Notes: generated by a model from the sequence alone, not told the origin. DNA of 64,000 nt from Leekyejoonella antrihumi (GCF_007845645.1 NZ_VCQV01000019.1:1-64000), one strand, 5' to 3'. Shown: positions 36,565-45,380, counted from the stretch's first letter. Translations and numbers: made by a program.

Positions 36565-38073
36565 CTACGTGTCCAACGACCGCAGTGACTGCGCGCGCCC
36601 ATCGTCGACGCTCTCGGACGCCCCTTCGCCGGCATGCCGGGGCCGGCGACGGGCAACGCGCTCCGACACCGGGATGTCGTCCTCGAGGGATTCCCCGAAC
36701 TTGGCGACCCGATCCTCACGCTCCGAGAAGACCGAGGCACCCGGCTTGTTGCCGAACTTGAACTCGTTGAAGAACAGGTTCAGCACCACGGCGCTCACCG
36801 CTGCCGCGCTGATCCCCGAGCCCATGATCACGCCGAACCAGTCCGGGAACTTGTCCCAGAAGGTCGGCATCGCGATCGGGATGACCCCCAGGCCGAACGC
36901 CACCGCGATGATCACCATGTTGAGGCTGTCCTTGTAGTCCACGCGCGCCAGGGTGCGAATGCCGCTGGCCGTGACGGAACCGAACAGGATGATCCCGGCA
37001 CCACCCAGGACGGGCAACGGAATACCCGCGACGACCGCTCCGACCACCGGCAGCAGGCCGAGCACGACCAGCACACCACCACCGGCCGCGACCGCGAACC
37101 GGCTCTTGATCCCGGTGAGGGCGACCAGACCGACGTTCTGGGCGAAGGCACTGGCCGGGAAGCTGCCGAACAGCGGCGCCACGGTGGTTGCCGCCATGTC
37201 CGCCCGCAGACCGGCCGCCACGCGCTTGTCATCGACCTTGGTCTCGACGATCTCGCCGACCGCCAGGATGTCGGCCGTGGTCTCGGTCATGATCACGAGG
37301 ACCACGATGACCATGGAGACGATGGCGCCGACCTGAAAGGTGGGCGAGCCGAAGTGCAGGATCTGCGGAGGCGCGATGATCTTGGCACTGGACACCCCGG
37401 AGAAGTCGGTGTGCCCGGTGATTGCGGCGATCGCGGTCCCGACGATCATGCCGATCAGGATCGACAGCCTCGAGATCGCGCCCTGGAACATCCGACTGAT
37501 CACCACGATGATCAGCAGGGTGAGCCCGGCGAACCCGATGTTGGTCGGCGAACCGAAGTCCTTGGCCGTCGAGTTTCCGCCCATGCACCAGGTGAACGCC
37601 GTCGGCATCAAGGATGCGCCGATCACCGTGATGATCGACCCGGTCACCACTGCCGGGAAGAAGCGCACGATCTTCGCGAAGAAGGTCGACGCGATCACGC
37701 CGAAGATTCCGGCCACGATGACTGCACCGAATACCGGCCGCAGCCCGTCCTTGCTGGCAATGGCCACCATGGTCGAGACGCTCGCGAACGAGACGCCCTG
37801 CACGAGTGGCAGCCGGCTGCCGACCGGGCCGATACCGAGCGTCTGCAGCAGCGTGGCCAGCCCGCTGATGAACAGCCCGGCCGTGACGAGCAGCGCGATG
37901 TCGCTCGGTTTCAGGTGGGCGGCGCCACCGACGATCAGAGGTGGGGCGATCACTCCGCCATACATGGTGAGAATGTGCTGGGTGCCGTAGGTCAGCAGCT
38001 CACCCGGACCGTACATCTTGTCCTCGGGCCGGCCACTGTACTTCGGGTTACCCCCGCGTCGTAGGAGTTTCAC
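36565..38073 (-). CDS. NCS2 family purine permease (urate/xanthine:cation symporter)
   Basis: Membrane transporter of 502 residues, about 14 helices. Family marks: GTQHILTMYGGVIAPPLIVGGA in helix 1, SRLPLVQGVSFASVSTM, METTADILAVGEIV with the substrate-site acidic residue, and the NCS2 signature QNVGLVALTGIKSRFAVAAGG. The C-terminus is a charged cytoplasmic tail. It follows urate oxidase by 10 bases, so urate or xanthine is the likely cargo (PucJ/PucK-like). Confidence 0.92.
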   Translation of the reverse strand: MKLLRRGGNPKYSGRPEDKMYGPGELLTYGTQHILTMYGGVIAPPLIVGGAAHLKPSDIALLVTAGLFISGLATLLQTLGIGPVGSRLPLVQGVSFASVSTMVAIASKDGLRPVFGAVIVAGIFGVIASTFFAKIVRFFPAVVTGSIITVIGASLMPTAFTWCMGGNSTAKDFGSPTNIGFAGLTLLIIVVISRMFQGAISRLSILIGMIVGTAIAAITGHTDFSGVSSAKIIAPPQILHFGSPTFQVGAIVSMVIVVLVIMTETTADILAVGEIVETKVDDKRVAAGLRADMAATTVAPLFGSFPASAFAQNVGLVALTGIKSRFAVAAGGGVLVVLGLLPVVGAVVAGIPLPVLGGAGIILFGSVTASGIRTLARVDYKDSLNMVIIAVAFGLGVIPIAMPTFWDKFPDWFGVIMGSGISAAAVSAVVLNLFFNEFKFGNKPGASVFSEREDRVAKFGESLEDDIPVSERVARRRPRHAGEGASESVDDGRAQSLRSLDT

Positions 38074-38083
38074 GGCGCCACAC

Positions 38084-38989
38084 TCAGCAGAAACCAGGCA
38101 CTGAGTGCCAGGCGTTGCCGGGGTCGGAGGAGTCGTCGCGGATCACGGTGCCCTCGATGAGGCCGAAGGGCCGATCAGCGGCATAGAAGACCTCGTTGGG
38201 GTTCTCGACCCCGAACGGTGACAGGTCCACCAGGAAGTGGTGCTTGTTGGGCGCGGAGAACTTGAACTCGGCGATCTCCGGGTGCTGCTCGAGAAGGGTC
38301 TCCCCCATGCCGTAGAGCGACTGCTGAAGCGCCTTGGAGTGAATCTCCGCGAACCGCTGGAGCAGGGTTGCCTTGGCCGCGTCGAACGTCTTGTTCCAGT
38401 CGACGTCGGTGCCCTCGTAGCGCCACCGGACGATCAGGGAGGTGGCGAGGATGCGGTCGTCGGCCTCGGCCAGCGTCGTGTACTTGTCCTTGAGGAACCC
38501 GTGGAACTCCGAGCCGGTCGACTTGAGGACGACCAGGTCGTTCAGGCCGGACACGACGTGCGCCTTGCGGTCGGCGCCGCGTCCATCGACGTTGACGACG
38601 GTGGTGCGATTGCCGCCGCCGCTCTGCACGAAGGAGTGGTCGTGGCCCTTGCCGTCGACGGTGATCCGATTCCAGTTGGTCTCCTCGATCTCGATGCGCG
38701 CCCCGTCGGCGACGGGTGCCGCCTCGAGGAAGTGGTCCGCGAGCTCGAGCGCGAACTGCTCGGGCGACTCGATGCCCTTCTCCTTGGCGAACGCGAACAC
38801 CGTGTTCTTCTGGGTGTCGGTCGGCAGGACCGCGGCCTGGTCGCCGTCGATGTGGGCATCGGAGAAGTCGCCGCGCAGCGAGGTCGAGACGGTGAAGTCC
38901 CGGATCTCGTGACGGTCGGTGTCGCGGTATACGCGGACCAGGTGGACCTGGGCCTTGCCGTACTCGTTGGGTCCAAGCTTGATAGCCAT
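38084..38989 (-). CDS. uox: Urate oxidase (uricase)
   Basis: Cofactor-free oxidation of urate to 5-hydroxyisourate with O2 and H2O2; 301 residues, the usual length. It has LGPNEYGKAQVHLVRVYRDTDRHEIRDFTV near the start with the catalytic Lys region, the LPTDTQKNTVFAFAKEKGIESPEQFAL segment (catalytic Thr and neighbours), and KHHFLVDLSPFGVENPNEVF near the C-terminus. It is in the operon uraD-uraH-uox-permease, the complete urate-to-allantoin set. Confidence 0.96.
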   Translation of the reverse strand: MAIKLGPNEYGKAQVHLVRVYRDTDRHEIRDFTVSTSLRGDFSDAHIDGDQAAVLPTDTQKNTVFAFAKEKGIESPEQFALELADHFLEAAPVADGARIEIEETNWNRITVDGKGHDHSFVQSGGGNRTTVVNVDGRGADRKAHVVSGLNDLVVLKSTGSEFHGFLKDKYTTLAEADDRILATSLIVRWRYEGTDVDWNKTFDAAKATLLQRFAEIHSKALQQSLYGMGETLLEQHPEIAEFKFSAPNKHHFLVDLSPFGVENPNEVFYAADRPFGLIEGTVIRDDSSDPGNAWHSVPGFC

Positions 38990-38995
38990 GAGGAT

Positions 38996-39325
38996 TCAGC
39001 TCCCTCGGTAGGTGGAATATGCGAACGGGCTAAGCAGAAGTGGGACGTGGTAGTGCTGGTCCGGGTCGGTCAGCGCGAAGGTGATGCTGACCTCGGGGAA
39101 GAACGCCTGCTGACCGGTGGCCGCGAAGTAGGCGGCAACGTCGAACACCAGGCGATAGGTCCCGGCCTCGACCCGGTCGGGTCCGAGTTGCGGGACGCGA
39201 CCGTCCGCGTTGGTCGACGCGGTGGCCAGGATCTCGGTGGGCGAGACGGACTCCAGACGGACGGGCACGTCGTGTGCCGGCCGGCCGAGGGCCGTGTCGA
39301 GGATGTGCGTCGTGATGGCACTCAT
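38996..39325 (-). CDS. uraH: 5-hydroxyisourate hydrolase
   Basis: Transthyretin-like hydrolase converting 5-hydroxyisourate to OHCU; 109 residues. The start ATG 39325 gives the standard ITTHILDTALGRPAHDVPVRLE beginning. The C-terminal signature YRGS and HYHVPLLLSPFAYSTYRGS are complete, with the His, Arg and Ser active-site residues. The ATG is overlapped by the TGA of a small bridge ORF which itself overlaps the uraD stop. Confidence 0.95.
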   Translation of the reverse strand: MSAITTHILDTALGRPAHDVPVRLESVSPTEILATASTNADGRVPQLGPDRVEAGTYRLVFDVAAYFAATGQQAFFPEVSITFALTDPDQHYHVPLLLSPFAYSTYRGS

Positions 39326-39378
39326 TCGGGGTCCCCGCAAAGTAGGGAGCGAAGCGAGCGACTTTGTGGGGTGTTCAT
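39322..39378 (-). CDS. Small bridge ORF (18 aa) between uraD and uraH
   Basis: The ATG at 39378 overlaps the uraD stop (ATGA) and its TGA overlaps the uraH ATG. The peptide is MNTPQSRSLRSLLCGDPE. The DNA folds as CCCCACAAAGT against ACTTTGCGGGG, with the uraH Shine-Dalgarno (GGGGA) in or beside the right arm. Its sequence CGGGGTCC-CGC-AAGTA...CTT-GTGGGGTGTT (complement strand) is shared with the tandem repeat in helR and with the ridA and SDR leaders. Likely a translational-coupling device. Confidence 0.5.
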   Translation of the reverse strand: MNTPQSRSLRSLLCGDPE

Positions 39379-39869
39379 GTGTCGATGACCTTTCGTAGGC
39401 GCAGTAGGGCGATCTTGCGCAGCTCCTCGGCAACGACGGCCGCCTCGGCGTCGTCGTCGTTGGTCAGCCGCGTCTGCAGCGACCCGAGGATCTGCTCCGC
39501 GGTCAGACCGCCGGCGCAGATGAGGAAGACCCGGCCGAACCGCCGTTCGTAGGCCTGGTTGCCCTCACGCAGGGCCACCTGGGTCGCCTCGTCCTGCGAG
39601 ACACCGGACTGCTCACCACGCGACCACGCGGCATGCGTGGACTGACCCTGCGCCTGGTCGCCGATGCGGGGATGCGCAGCCAGAGCGCGATCCACATCTG
39701 CCGGAGAAAACTGGCGGGCCGCCGTGTCCGCCGTCTGCTCCAGAGCCGCCATCTCGGCATACGGTCGACCATCCTCGACCGCCTGCGCCCAGGCCGGCAC
39801 ATCAGCGCACGCCAGCAGGGTGGGCCGCAGTGACTCCCGCGGCTCGGCGTTGAACTGATCCAGGTGCAC
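39375..39869 (-). CDS. uraD: 2-oxo-4-hydroxy-4-carboxy-5-ureidoimidazoline (OHCU) decarboxylase
   Basis: Decarboxylates OHCU to S-allantoin; 164 residues from GTG 39869, which has AGAGGAG well placed. A longer reading would run through the regulatory box at 39900-39917. Signature features are LDQFNAEPRESLRPTLLACADVPAWAQAV, LAAHPRIGDQAQG with the catalytic His, and the C-terminal NQAYERRFGRVFLICAGGLTAEQIL...EELRKIALLRLRKVI. It is the first gene of the urate operon. Confidence 0.93.
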   Translation of the reverse strand: MHLDQFNAEPRESLRPTLLACADVPAWAQAVEDGRPYAEMAALEQTADTAARQFSPADVDRALAAHPRIGDQAQGQSTHAAWSRGEQSGVSQDEATQVALREGNQAYERRFGRVFLICAGGLTAEQILGSLQTRLTNDDDAEAAVVAEELRKIALLRLRKVIDT

Positions 39870-39899
39870 GCCGTTGCTCCTCTCACTAATCGGAAGAAA

Positions 39900-39917
39900 C
39901 TTTCCGATGTGCGAAAG
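39900..39917. promoter_or_regulatory. IclR-type box before uraD
   Basis: CTTTCCG and CGAAAG are separated by 5 bp (ATGTG), the same architecture as the boxes at 36325, 45381 and 45480. An adjacent CGGAAG...TTTCCG at 39891-39906 gives a second, overlapping symmetrical arrangement. It is positioned to control the urate operon. Confidence 0.55.
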
Positions 39918-40098
39918 AGTGACACGGACCACAACGCCGCGTCAACAGTTTGTTGAAAATATCTCGGCGAGGTACCCGACCACTACTTCCCCAGCGTCCC
40001 AGCGGGCACCCGGAACCGCCAGAGCTCACCACGGACTACTTGCGCGTAGATCTTGACGCATGTGACCTGCGGCATATATTTTGCTTCATGGAATTACT

Positions 40099-40114
40099 TT
40101 TCCGACATATGGAT
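40099..40114. promoter_or_regulatory. Half-matching IclR-type box before the DUF3311/SSS operon
   Basis: TTTCCG is followed after 5 bp by TGGAT. One half-site fits the pattern well and the other poorly. It lies about 70 bases upstream of the GTG start of the small membrane protein. Confidence 0.35.
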
Positions 40115-40182
40115 ATCGCTCGGTGGCCGCCATCCCTCACCGCCACCGACCCAACCGCCTCATCCAAGCCAGGAGAATCCTC

Positions 40183-40419
40183 GTGAGCCAGACCAGCCGC
40201 CGCTATCTGCACGTGAGCCTTGCGTGCGTCCCCTTCGTCATGATGCTCGTCCTCACCCCGTTCATGAACCGCACGACCCCCTACGTCCTCGGGCTGCCGT
40301 TCCTGCTCTTTTGGATCGTCCTGTCCGTGGTCATGACGTCGGTGTGCATGTTCGTGGTGTACCAGACCGACCCCGCCAACCGCGACGACGCCGATGCGAC
40401 CACCCAGGTGCAGTCATGA
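40183..40419 (+). CDS. DUF3311 small membrane protein, partner of a sodium:solute symporter
   Basis: 78 residues from GTG 40183, with AGGAG seven bases upstream. Two membrane helices are seen (LHVSLACVPFVMMLVLTPFM and VLGLPFLLFWIVLSVVMTSVCMFVVYQ), then a short acidic tail. DUF3311 proteins regularly precede SSS-family transporters and appear to be accessory subunits. The stop overlaps the transporter ATG as ATGA. Confidence 0.8.
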   Translation: MSQTSRRYLHVSLACVPFVMMLVLTPFMNRTTPYVLGLPFLLFWIVLSVVMTSVCMFVVYQTDPANRDDADATTQVQS

Positions 40420-41903
40420 ATGGGGCGATGATCGTCCTCATCCTCGCGTTCGTCGCGACCCTCGCCCTTGGCGTCTTCGCCAGACGAGGCAAGCAGATGG
40501 ACCTGGAGGGCTGGAGCGTCGGCAGCCGCGGCTTCGGTTCGCTGATCGTCTTCCTGCTGCTCGCCGGTGAGATCTATACGACCTTCACCTTCCTCGGCGC
40601 CTCCGGGTGGGCCTACGCCCATGGCGGCGCGGCCTACTACATCCTGTGCTACGGCGCGCTGGCCTACGTCATCTCCTATTGGCTGGCGCCCGCGATCTGG
40701 CGATATGGCACGTCGAAGAAGCTGCTGACCCAACCGGACTGGTTCATCAGCAAGTACAACAACCGCCTCATCGGTGCCGTCGTCGCGGTCATCGGCATCG
40801 TGGCCATGGTCCCCTACCTCGAGCTGCAGTTGAAGGGTCTCGGCATCATCGTCGAGGAGACGTCCTACGGCAAGATCCCCAGCACGCTCGCCATCTGGGT
40901 CGGGGCCCTGGCGCTGACCGCCTACGTCGTCATCTCGGGCATTCACGCGGCGGCGACCAACGCGATCGTCAAGGACGTCCTCGTGCTGATCGTGGTCGTT
41001 GGTATCGGCCTCTACCTGCCGCTGCACCACTCCGGCAGCATAGACGCGATGTTCCACTCGGTGCAGAACGGACATCCGGGCATGCTCGCACTGAGCCCCG
41101 GCTCCTACAACACGGGCTGGTTCATCAGCAGCATCGTCTTGTCATCGCTCGGGTTCTTCATGTGGCCGCACTACTTCGGTGCCGTCTACTCGTCCAAGAA
41201 CCCGAGGACGTTCCGGCGCAACGCCATGCTCCTGCCGCTCTACCAGCTGGTGCTGCTCTTCGTGTTCTTCATCGGTTTCACCGCACTCCTGGTGGTGCCC
41301 GGGCTGGCCGACGGCGACATGTCACTGCTCGCCGTCGCCCGCGCCGAGCTGCCCTCGTGGATCGTCGGCGTCGTCGGGGCCGCCGGGATGTTCTGCGCCC
41401 TCGTGCCGGGAGCGATGCTGCTGACCACCTGTGGCACGGTCATCGCCAAGAACGTGGTGCAGGAGGTGTCGCCCGGAGCGCCACCGGCGCGCATCGCCAT
41501 CGCGGCAAAGATCTGCGTCCCGGTCGTCGCGCTGGTTGCCCTGTTCCTGCTCTTTCAGGGCGGCAGCGCCATTGTGAACCTGCTGCTGCTCGGGTACGCG
41601 TTCGTGACCCAGCTGCTGCCGTCCATGCTGATGACCCTGCGCCGCAACAACCCGATCACCGCGGCGGGGGCAACCGCCGGGATGGTGGTGGGCGCCGCCG
41701 TCGTCGCGTGGCTAACGATCAGCACGTCTTCCGCATCGGACGTGCTCGGGGTGCTGCCCCCGGCGCTTCAGCACATCAACGTCGGTGTGGTCGCCCTGGT
41801 GATCAACATCGTCGTGATGATCGTGGTCTCGCTGGTCACGACGTCGCAGAACGACACCGACGCGACAGCGGAGCGGGCCACTGTGGCCTCACCGGCCGGC
41901 TGA
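40416..41903 (+). CDS. Sodium:solute symporter (SSS) family transporter
   Basis: Inner-membrane symporter, 495 residues, about 13 helices. Family features are GWSVGSRGFGSLIVFLLLAGEIYTTFTFLGASGWAYAHGG, the ISGIHAAATNAIVKDVLVLIVVVGIG segment, and FFMWPHYFGAVYSSKNPRTFRRNAMLLPLYQ. SSS members paired with DUF3311 often carry monocarboxylates. Within a purine/glyoxylate island the cargo could be a urate breakdown product, but the sequence does not say. Start coupled to the DUF3311 gene. Confidence 0.85.
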   Translation: MNGAMIVLILAFVATLALGVFARRGKQMDLEGWSVGSRGFGSLIVFLLLAGEIYTTFTFLGASGWAYAHGGAAYYILCYGALAYVISYWLAPAIWRYGTSKKLLTQPDWFISKYNNRLIGAVVAVIGIVAMVPYLELQLKGLGIIVEETSYGKIPSTLAIWVGALALTAYVVISGIHAAATNAIVKDVLVLIVVVGIGLYLPLHHSGSIDAMFHSVQNGHPGMLALSPGSYNTGWFISSIVLSSLGFFMWPHYFGAVYSSKNPRTFRRNAMLLPLYQLVLLFVFFIGFTALLVVPGLADGDMSLLAVARAELPSWIVGVVGAAGMFCALVPGAMLLTTCGTVIAKNVVQEVSPGAPPARIAIAAKICVPVVALVALFLLFQGGSAIVNLLLLGYAFVTQLLPSMLMTLRRNNPITAAGATAGMVVGAAVVAWLTISTSSASDVLGVLPPALQHINVGVVALVINIVVMIVVSLVTTSQNDTDATAERATVASPAG

Positions 41904-41969
41904 CCCGCTCGCGCTGCAGTGGTTCCGTCGGCTGTTGCCGGCGGAGCCACTGTTGCGTCGGGGCCGCCG

Positions 41970-42407
41970 TCAGGCTCCGCGGCTGCGATTCAGATAGTTG
42001 TAGACGGTGAAGCGGGAGACCCCGAGCGCACTGGCCACCTCTTCGGCGGACTTGCGATAGGTGAAGGCGCCGCGCTCCTCAAGCAGCCGCACCGCGCGCT
42101 GCTTCTGTGCACGAGGCAGGGCCTCCAGGTTGCCGCCGAGCTCGGCAGCAACGTCCTGCAGGAGCAGCCCCAGATCACCCACGGCCTCGGGAGGCGCACT
42201 CTCGGTAGGCAGCCGCACTGCGGCAATGATCTGCCCGTCCCACTCCAGCGGCACATCCTTGGCGGTCATCTCCTCGGTCGCGACGAACTCTGCGCCTACC
42301 TGCTGCACCAGGTGTCGCACCGCGACGATCAGGGGATGGGTCGGGGCAACACCGTCGACTGCGGGACCCGGCCCGGAACCAAGGGTGCTGTCGCTGTCAG
42401 TGGTCAT
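41970..42407 (-). CDS. Helix-turn-helix regulator with a C-terminal DauR/YheO-like HTH
   Basis: 145 residues from ATG 42407. The C-terminal 50 residues form an HTH (PRAQKQRAVRLLEERGAFTYRKSAEEVASALGVSRFTVYNYLNR), like the YheO/DauR family. The N-terminal part (TAKDVPLEWDGQIIAAVRLP) is short compared with the PAS-like domain of full-length members. Its start lies inside the stop region of the thiamine-binding gene upstream (11-base overlap), so it belongs to the malic enzyme operon. It may be a second regulator of glyoxylate genes. Confidence 0.7.
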   Translation of the reverse strand: MTTDSDSTLGSGPGPAVDGVAPTHPLIVAVRHLVQQVGAEFVATEEMTAKDVPLEWDGQIIAAVRLPTESAPPEAVGDLGLLLQDVAAELGGNLEALPRAQKQRAVRLLEERGAFTYRKSAEEVASALGVSRFTVYNYLNRSRGA

Positions 42408-42675
42408 GCCCACCGCCGGCCTTCGCCACGTCATCGCGGGTCTCCACCTGCACCGTCACACGGGTGGCGCCGCGGGCGAGCGCCGTGGACATCACGTCCT
42501 GCAGCGCCCGGAGCACCGCCGGAGCGTCGCCGGTCATTCGGGTGCCCAGTGGTCCGAAGTCACACTCGACCCCCGCAGCCTGTGCCACCTCCAGCGCCGC
42601 GACCGCGTGCGCGGGCGGATCCCCTTCGCCCTCGAAGGGTTCCGTTGTGAACTCGGCTTCCAGCTGCATGTCCAT
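42397..42675 (-). CDS. Thiamine-binding protein, MTH1187/YkoF-like family
   Basis: 92 residues. The segment LEAEFTTEPFEGEGDPPAHAVAALEVAQAAGVECDFGPLGTRMTGDAPAVLRALQDVMSTAL shows the alternating strand-helix pattern and GPLGT turn of this ferredoxin-like family, whose members bind thiamine or its pyrimidine. It sits downstream of the CitE-like aldolase. Two ThDP enzymes, glyoxylate carboligase and AceE, are in the same island, so local thiamine handling is plausible. Confidence 0.7.
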   Translation of the reverse strand: MDMQLEAEFTTEPFEGEGDPPAHAVAALEVAQAAGVECDFGPLGTRMTGDAPAVLRALQDVMSTALARGATRVTVQVETRDDVAKAGGGHDH

Positions 42676-42732
42676 GACGCTACTCGCTCCGGCACCGGTC
42701 GACGATCCTCTGGCACGGTCGGTTCGGAGCGA

Positions 42733-43986
42733 TCAGCCGATCTTGCGACGCGCAAGCCCCGCCAGCCGCCGCTGGTCGACCTCGATGAGCTGATTCACCT
42801 CGGACACCTGCACGGCGCCGCACTCGACACCGCGCAGAACGAAGCTCGCGAGCGCCGTGGCGGTCGCCGGCTCGTCCAGATAGCCGGAGTCGCCACCGTG
42901 GATGTAGGCGTGCAGTCGCCTCGCGGCCGTCGGCAGGCCTTCGCGGTAGAACGCATAGGTGGCGAGGAACCTGCTGGGCAGCTGCGCCGGATGCAGGTCC
43001 CAGCCCTGGTAGTAGCCGCGCTCCAGCGAGCGGCGAACCAGCCGGTGATGCAGCTTCCACGCGCGAATCACATTGTCGTGAGTCCCGATCGGCATGACGT
43101 TCGTCGAGCCGTCGGACAGGAATACTCCGGTGCCCGCGGCCGCGACCTGCATGACGGCCTTGGCGTGGTCGGCGGCCGGGTGCTCCATGCTCTGGAACTC
43201 CGCGGAGATGCCACAGGAGGCCGAGTAGTCGTAGGTGCCGTAGTGCAGCCCGGTGCAGCGGCCCCGCGCCGCGTGGATCATCCGCGCGATCAGAGCCGTG
43301 CCGTCCGGTCCGAGGATCGCCTGCGGCGTCTCCACCTGGATCTCGAACTTCAGTGCGCCGGGAGCGATCCGGTGCATCTCCTCGAGTGCGTCACACGCGA
43401 CGGCCATGGCACTCACCTGGTCCACCGAGGTCACCTTGGGCAGGGTCACCACGAATCGTGGCGTCATGGCACCGGCTCGGGCGAGCTCGCCGACGAACAG
43501 ATCCAGCGTCCGCAGACCCCGGTGCCGCGTCGGCGCCTCGAAGGACTTGAACCGGATGCCGTGGAACGGCGCTGCGGTCCGATCGGCAATGCTGCGCACG
43601 AGCGCCTGGGCGGCGGCGATGACCGCCGCATCCTCCTGAGCCTCACCGCGGTCGCCGAAGCCGTCCTCGAAGTCGATCCGCAGATCCTCGATCGGCTCGT
43701 CGGCCAGCTTGGCAACCACCCGGTCATACACGTCCGCGGTCGTCTGCGGGTCCAACCCGAGCTCCTCCGCCACGGATGCCGCGCCGCCGCCGTGCTCCGC
43801 CAGGGCGGCGAGCGCCTGCCGGCCCCAGTCCGGCACGGTCGACGCGGCATACCGATCGCCGGGGATGTAGACGGTGTGCACCGGCTGACGCGTTCCGCGG
43901 TCACCGGGATACTGCGTCTCGAGAGCCCGGTCGGCGTCGGCGAGCTGCTCGTCGAGTCGGCTCGCGAGCTGGTAGAGGTCGGTCAC
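42733..43986 (-). CDS. CitE-like aldolase, DUF6986 family (possible malate-synthase-type lyase)
   Basis: 417 residues, HpcH/HpaI-CitE-like barrel. Acidic Mg-site motifs are DLRIDFEDGFGDRGEAQEDAAV (about residues 101-122) and LKFEIQVETPQAILGPDG; it also has CTGLHYGTYDYSASCGI and GTHDNVIRAWKLHHRLVRRSLERGYYQGWDLHPAQLPSRF. CitE-fold enzymes condense glyoxylate with acyl-CoA (malate, beta-methylmalate) or cleave such products. Its ATG overlaps the malic enzyme stop. A malate synthase role would fit malic enzyme and AceE in the same island; this is inference and no experimentally defined member is known to me. Confidence 0.75.
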   Translation of the reverse strand: MTDLYQLASRLDEQLADADRALETQYPGDRGTRQPVHTVYIPGDRYAASTVPDWGRQALAALAEHGGGAASVAEELGLDPQTTADVYDRVVAKLADEPIEDLRIDFEDGFGDRGEAQEDAAVIAAAQALVRSIADRTAAPFHGIRFKSFEAPTRHRGLRTLDLFVGELARAGAMTPRFVVTLPKVTSVDQVSAMAVACDALEEMHRIAPGALKFEIQVETPQAILGPDGTALIARMIHAARGRCTGLHYGTYDYSASCGISAEFQSMEHPAADHAKAVMQVAAAGTGVFLSDGSTNVMPIGTHDNVIRAWKLHHRLVRRSLERGYYQGWDLHPAQLPSRFLATYAFYREGLPTAARRLHAYIHGGDSGYLDEPATATALASFVLRGVECGAVQVSEVNQLIEVDQRRLAGLARRKIG

Positions 43987-45362
43987 TGCGCAGCCTCCCT
44001 CACGGCGGTGGCAACCGAGGTCGCCACGTCCGGGTCGAATACGGACGGCACGATGAAGCTGGAGTTGCGCTGGTCGTCCGACACGGAGTCGGCGATTGCC
44101 TCGGCGGCGGCAAGCATCGTCTTCTGGGTGATGTCACGGGCGCCGGCGTCGAGCATCCCGCGGAAGAACCCGGGGAAGGCCAGCACATTGTTGATCTGGT
44201 TGGGGAAGTCGCTGCGTCCGGTGGCGACGACCGCGGCGTGCTTGCCGGCCTCGACCGGGTCGACCTCCGGGTCCGGGTTGGCGAGCGCGAAGACGATCGC
44301 GTCATCGGCCATGGTGGCGATGTCGTCGCCGTCGAGCAGGTTCGGCCCGGAGACACCGACGAAGACGTCGGCCCCCTCGAGCACCTCGCACAACGAACCG
44401 GTCTTGCCGCCCGGGTTGGTGTGGTCCGCAACCCATTGGCGGTCCTTGTCCATGCCGTCGCGGCCCGTGTGCACGGCACCCTTGCGGTCACAGGCGATGA
44501 TCGTCGACACACCCTCCGCCTGAAGCAGCTGGATGATGGCGTGACCGGCGGCGCCGACCCCGCTGACCACGACACTGATCTCCTCCATGGTCTTGTCGAC
44601 CACGCGCAGCGCGTTGGTCAGCGCGGCCAGCACCACGATCGCGGTGCCGTGCTGGTCGTCATGGAAGACCGGGATGTCCAGGTCCTCCCGCAGGCGTCGC
44701 TCGATCTCGAAGCACCGTGGCGCCGCGATGTCCTCCAGGTTGATGCCGCCGTAGACCGGTGCAATCGCCTTCACGATGCTGATGATCTCCTCGGTGTCCT
44801 GGGTGTCCAGGCAGACCGGCCAGGCATCGACACCGGCGAACTGCTTGAAGAGCATCGCCTTGCCCTCCATGACCGGTAGCGCCGCGGCGGGTCCGATGTT
44901 GCCCAGGCCGAGCACGGCCGAACCATCGGTCACCACCGCAACCGTGTTGCGCTTGATGGTGAGCCGGCGCGCATCCTCGGGGTTCTCGGCGATGGCCTGA
45001 CACACCCGGGCCACGCCGGGAGTGTAGGCACGGGAGAGGTCGTCGCGGTGCTTGATCGGCACCTTGGAGGTGACCTCGATCTTGCCGCCCAGGTGCATCA
45101 GGAACGTGCGGTCGCTGACCTTGCGGACCGTCACCCCCGGAACCTTGGCCAGTGCGTCCTTCACCGTGGTGCCGTGATCGGCGTCGGTGGCATCGAAGGT
45201 CACGTCGACCACGATCTGGTCCGGGTGCGACTCCACGATGTCCAGCGCCGTCAGCGCGCCCCCGGCCCCGCCCACCGCCGCGACCAGACCGCTGGTGGCG
45301 CCGGAGGTCGCCGGCGCATCGACGCGGACGGTGATTCCGTATCCGGGGCTGGGTGATGCCAT
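43983..45362 (-). CDS. NAD(P)-dependent malic enzyme with N-terminal ACT-like domain
   Basis: Oxidative decarboxylation of malate to pyruvate; 459 residues. The start ATG 45362 has AGGAGG seven bases upstream. The first 80 residues form an ACT-type regulatory domain ([11 protein letters not shown]...[21 protein letters not shown]). Then comes the malic core: [19 protein letters not shown] (Tyr), [37 protein letters not shown], and the metal site [17 protein letters not shown]; the NAD domain is [17 protein letters not shown]. It is divergent from iclR and heads a four-gene operon. Confidence 0.92.
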   Translation of the reverse strand: MASPSPGYGITVRVDAPATSGATSGLVAAVGGAGGALTALDIVESHPDQIVVDVTFDATDADHGTTVKDALAKVPGVTVRKVSDRTFLMHLGGKIEVTSKVPIKHRDDLSRAYTPGVARVCQAIAENPEDARRLTIKRNTVAVVTDGSAVLGLGNIGPAAALPVMEGKAMLFKQFAGVDAWPVCLDTQDTEEIISIVKAIAPVYGGINLEDIAAPRCFEIERRLREDLDIPVFHDDQHGTAIVVLAALTNALRVVDKTMEEISVVVSGVGAAGHAIIQLLQAEGVSTIIACDRKGAVHTGRDGMDKDRQWVADHTNPGGKTGSLCEVLEGADVFVGVSGPNLLDGDDIATMADDAIVFALANPDPEVDPVEAGKHAAVVATGRSDFPNQINNVLAFPGFFRGMLDAGARDITQKTMLAAAEAIADSVSDDQRNSSFIVPSVFDPDVATSVATAVREAAQ

Positions 45363-45380
45363 GAGTGAACCTCCTAGGAT

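Noticed and set aside
40053-40415. N-terminal extension of the SSS transporter
   Set aside because: The extension reads in a different frame through the DUF3311 gene; the transporter has its own ATG in an ATGA overlap at 40416.
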